Source of the DNA: Planctomycetota bacterium
GTDB taxonomy: Bacteria > Planctomycetota > Phycisphaerae > UBA1845
NCBI GenBank assembly: GCA_022563055.1
Contig: JADFOB010000090.1
Coordinates: forward strand, 1 to 6,060
Direction of reading: 5' to 3'
Length of the DNA stretch: 6,060 bases
Shown here: positions 5,783 through 6,060 of the stretch, piece after piece
Layout: every line of letters begins with the position of its first letter
How positions within the stretch are numbered: the stretch's first letter is position 1
Program-made: the position numbers and the translations under genes
Notes under the pieces: model-generated
The model's input: the letters and a program-made list of their open reading frames with translations, nothing else
Database searches by the model: none
What the model was told of the DNA's origin: nothing

Positions 5783-6060
5783 CTACGGACAAACTGCCGG
5801 GCACTCCTTGAACGAGAAGGGACGATCCTTGAAGGCGTTCACACCGTCCAGCATATCCAGGAAGTCGACGTCCCCGTCCGGTTCGCATGGATCCTGATCC
5901 ATCGCCTCCAGCGTGGCGCCGGAGAAATCCTCCTTGAAACCATGCACCATCTCGAGAATATCGAGGAAGCCCGTGTCCCCGTCGTTGTGCACGTCGCCCC
6001 ACAGCCACGTCGTGGCACTCGAACCGCTCGATAGCGACCCGGTCGCAAGCTCCGCCTGAA
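5783..6060 (-). CDS. Protein with C-terminal dockerin-like EF-hand repeats (partial, C-terminal end)
   Basis: The final 91 residues of a protein entering from the right edge are visible; the frame is open from 6058 to a TAG at 5785-5783. After a Ser/Thr/Gly-rich linker (residues 5-17) comes TWLWGDVHNDGDTGFLDILE (17-36), a dockerin-type calcium loop with Asp22, Asp26, Asp28 and Asp33, then VHGFKEDF. A second unit follows: DQDPCEPDGDVDFLDMLDGV (54-73) and NAFKD (74-78). Cys58, Cys86 and Cys90 could form disulfides. The tail ends KECPAVCP. Tails with paired repeats of this pattern (GDV-x-x-DG...D-I-L...F, then D-x-x-PC-x-P-DG...D-x-L-x-x-x-x-AF) are frequent at the ends of large secreted or surface proteins of planctomycetes. 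The family there is known mainly by similarity, with no proven cohesin partner. An internal GTG at 5992 is not the start, because the repeat pattern continues upstream of it. The main domain is outside the window, so function is unknown. Confidence 0.8.
   Translation of the reverse strand, partial: QAELATGSLSSGSSATTWLWGDVHNDGDTGFLDILEMVHGFKEDFSGATLEAMDQDPCEPDGDVDFLDMLDGVNAFKDRPFSFKECPAVCP

Noticed and set aside
5772..6008. Alternative minus-strand frames over the dockerin-like tail
   Set aside because: Only one frame carries the paired calcium-loop repeats and continues open to the window edge; the others are Arg/Gly-rich shadows.
1..6060. A mobile element, defence locus or other new multi-gene system
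   Set aside because: No transposase, integrase, target-site duplication, CRISPR-like repeat or clustered accessory genes are seen. The complete genes are mostly housekeeping.

Overview
The window reads as chromosomal DNA of a GC-rich bacterium, most likely a member of the Planctomycetota. The main pointers are the C-terminal tail of a secreted protein with two dockerin-like EF-hand repeats (a tail type common in planctomycete surface proteins), an unusually long valyl-tRNA synthetase with several insertions, and the scarcity of Shine-Dalgarno sequences. Placement below phylum level is not possible from this window.

Layout, left to right. (1) The 3' end of a plus-strand HAD-superfamily phosphatase or phosphomutase gene enters from the left edge and stops at 273. 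(2) A convergent minus-strand gene (300-764) encodes a small hemerythrin-like protein. It has a good ribosome binding site and a weak promoter. (3) A 423-base gene-free stretch (765-1187) holds two perfect 8-bp hairpins side by side, closed by a further short helix, at 1041-1102. (4) valS (1188-4553, minus) is complete at 1121 aa, well above the usual 870-950 aa; the excess lies in an editing-domain insertion, an extension between two core motifs, and a four-cysteine zinc-ribbon-like insertion after the KMSKS loop. (5) A 7-base-period repeat (4639-4680) straddles the folD stop codon. (6) folD (4665-5525, minus) is complete and lies upstream of valS in the same direction. (7) A 257-base spacer holds a probable folD promoter and an inverted repeat. 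(8) The 3' end of a minus-strand gene for the dockerin-like protein runs off the right edge.

The functional content is mostly housekeeping: one-carbon folate metabolism (FolD) and translation (ValRS), with a small putative metal-binding helical protein and a partial hydrolase. folD and valS could be read together, but each has its own promoter candidate, so a shared operon is unproven. I see no mobile element, CRISPR array, defence system, tRNA or rRNA, and no evidence for a new multi-gene system. The points most worth a second look are the ValRS insertions, the heptad repeat forming the end of folD, the candidate leaderless start of folD, and the structured element at 1041-1102.
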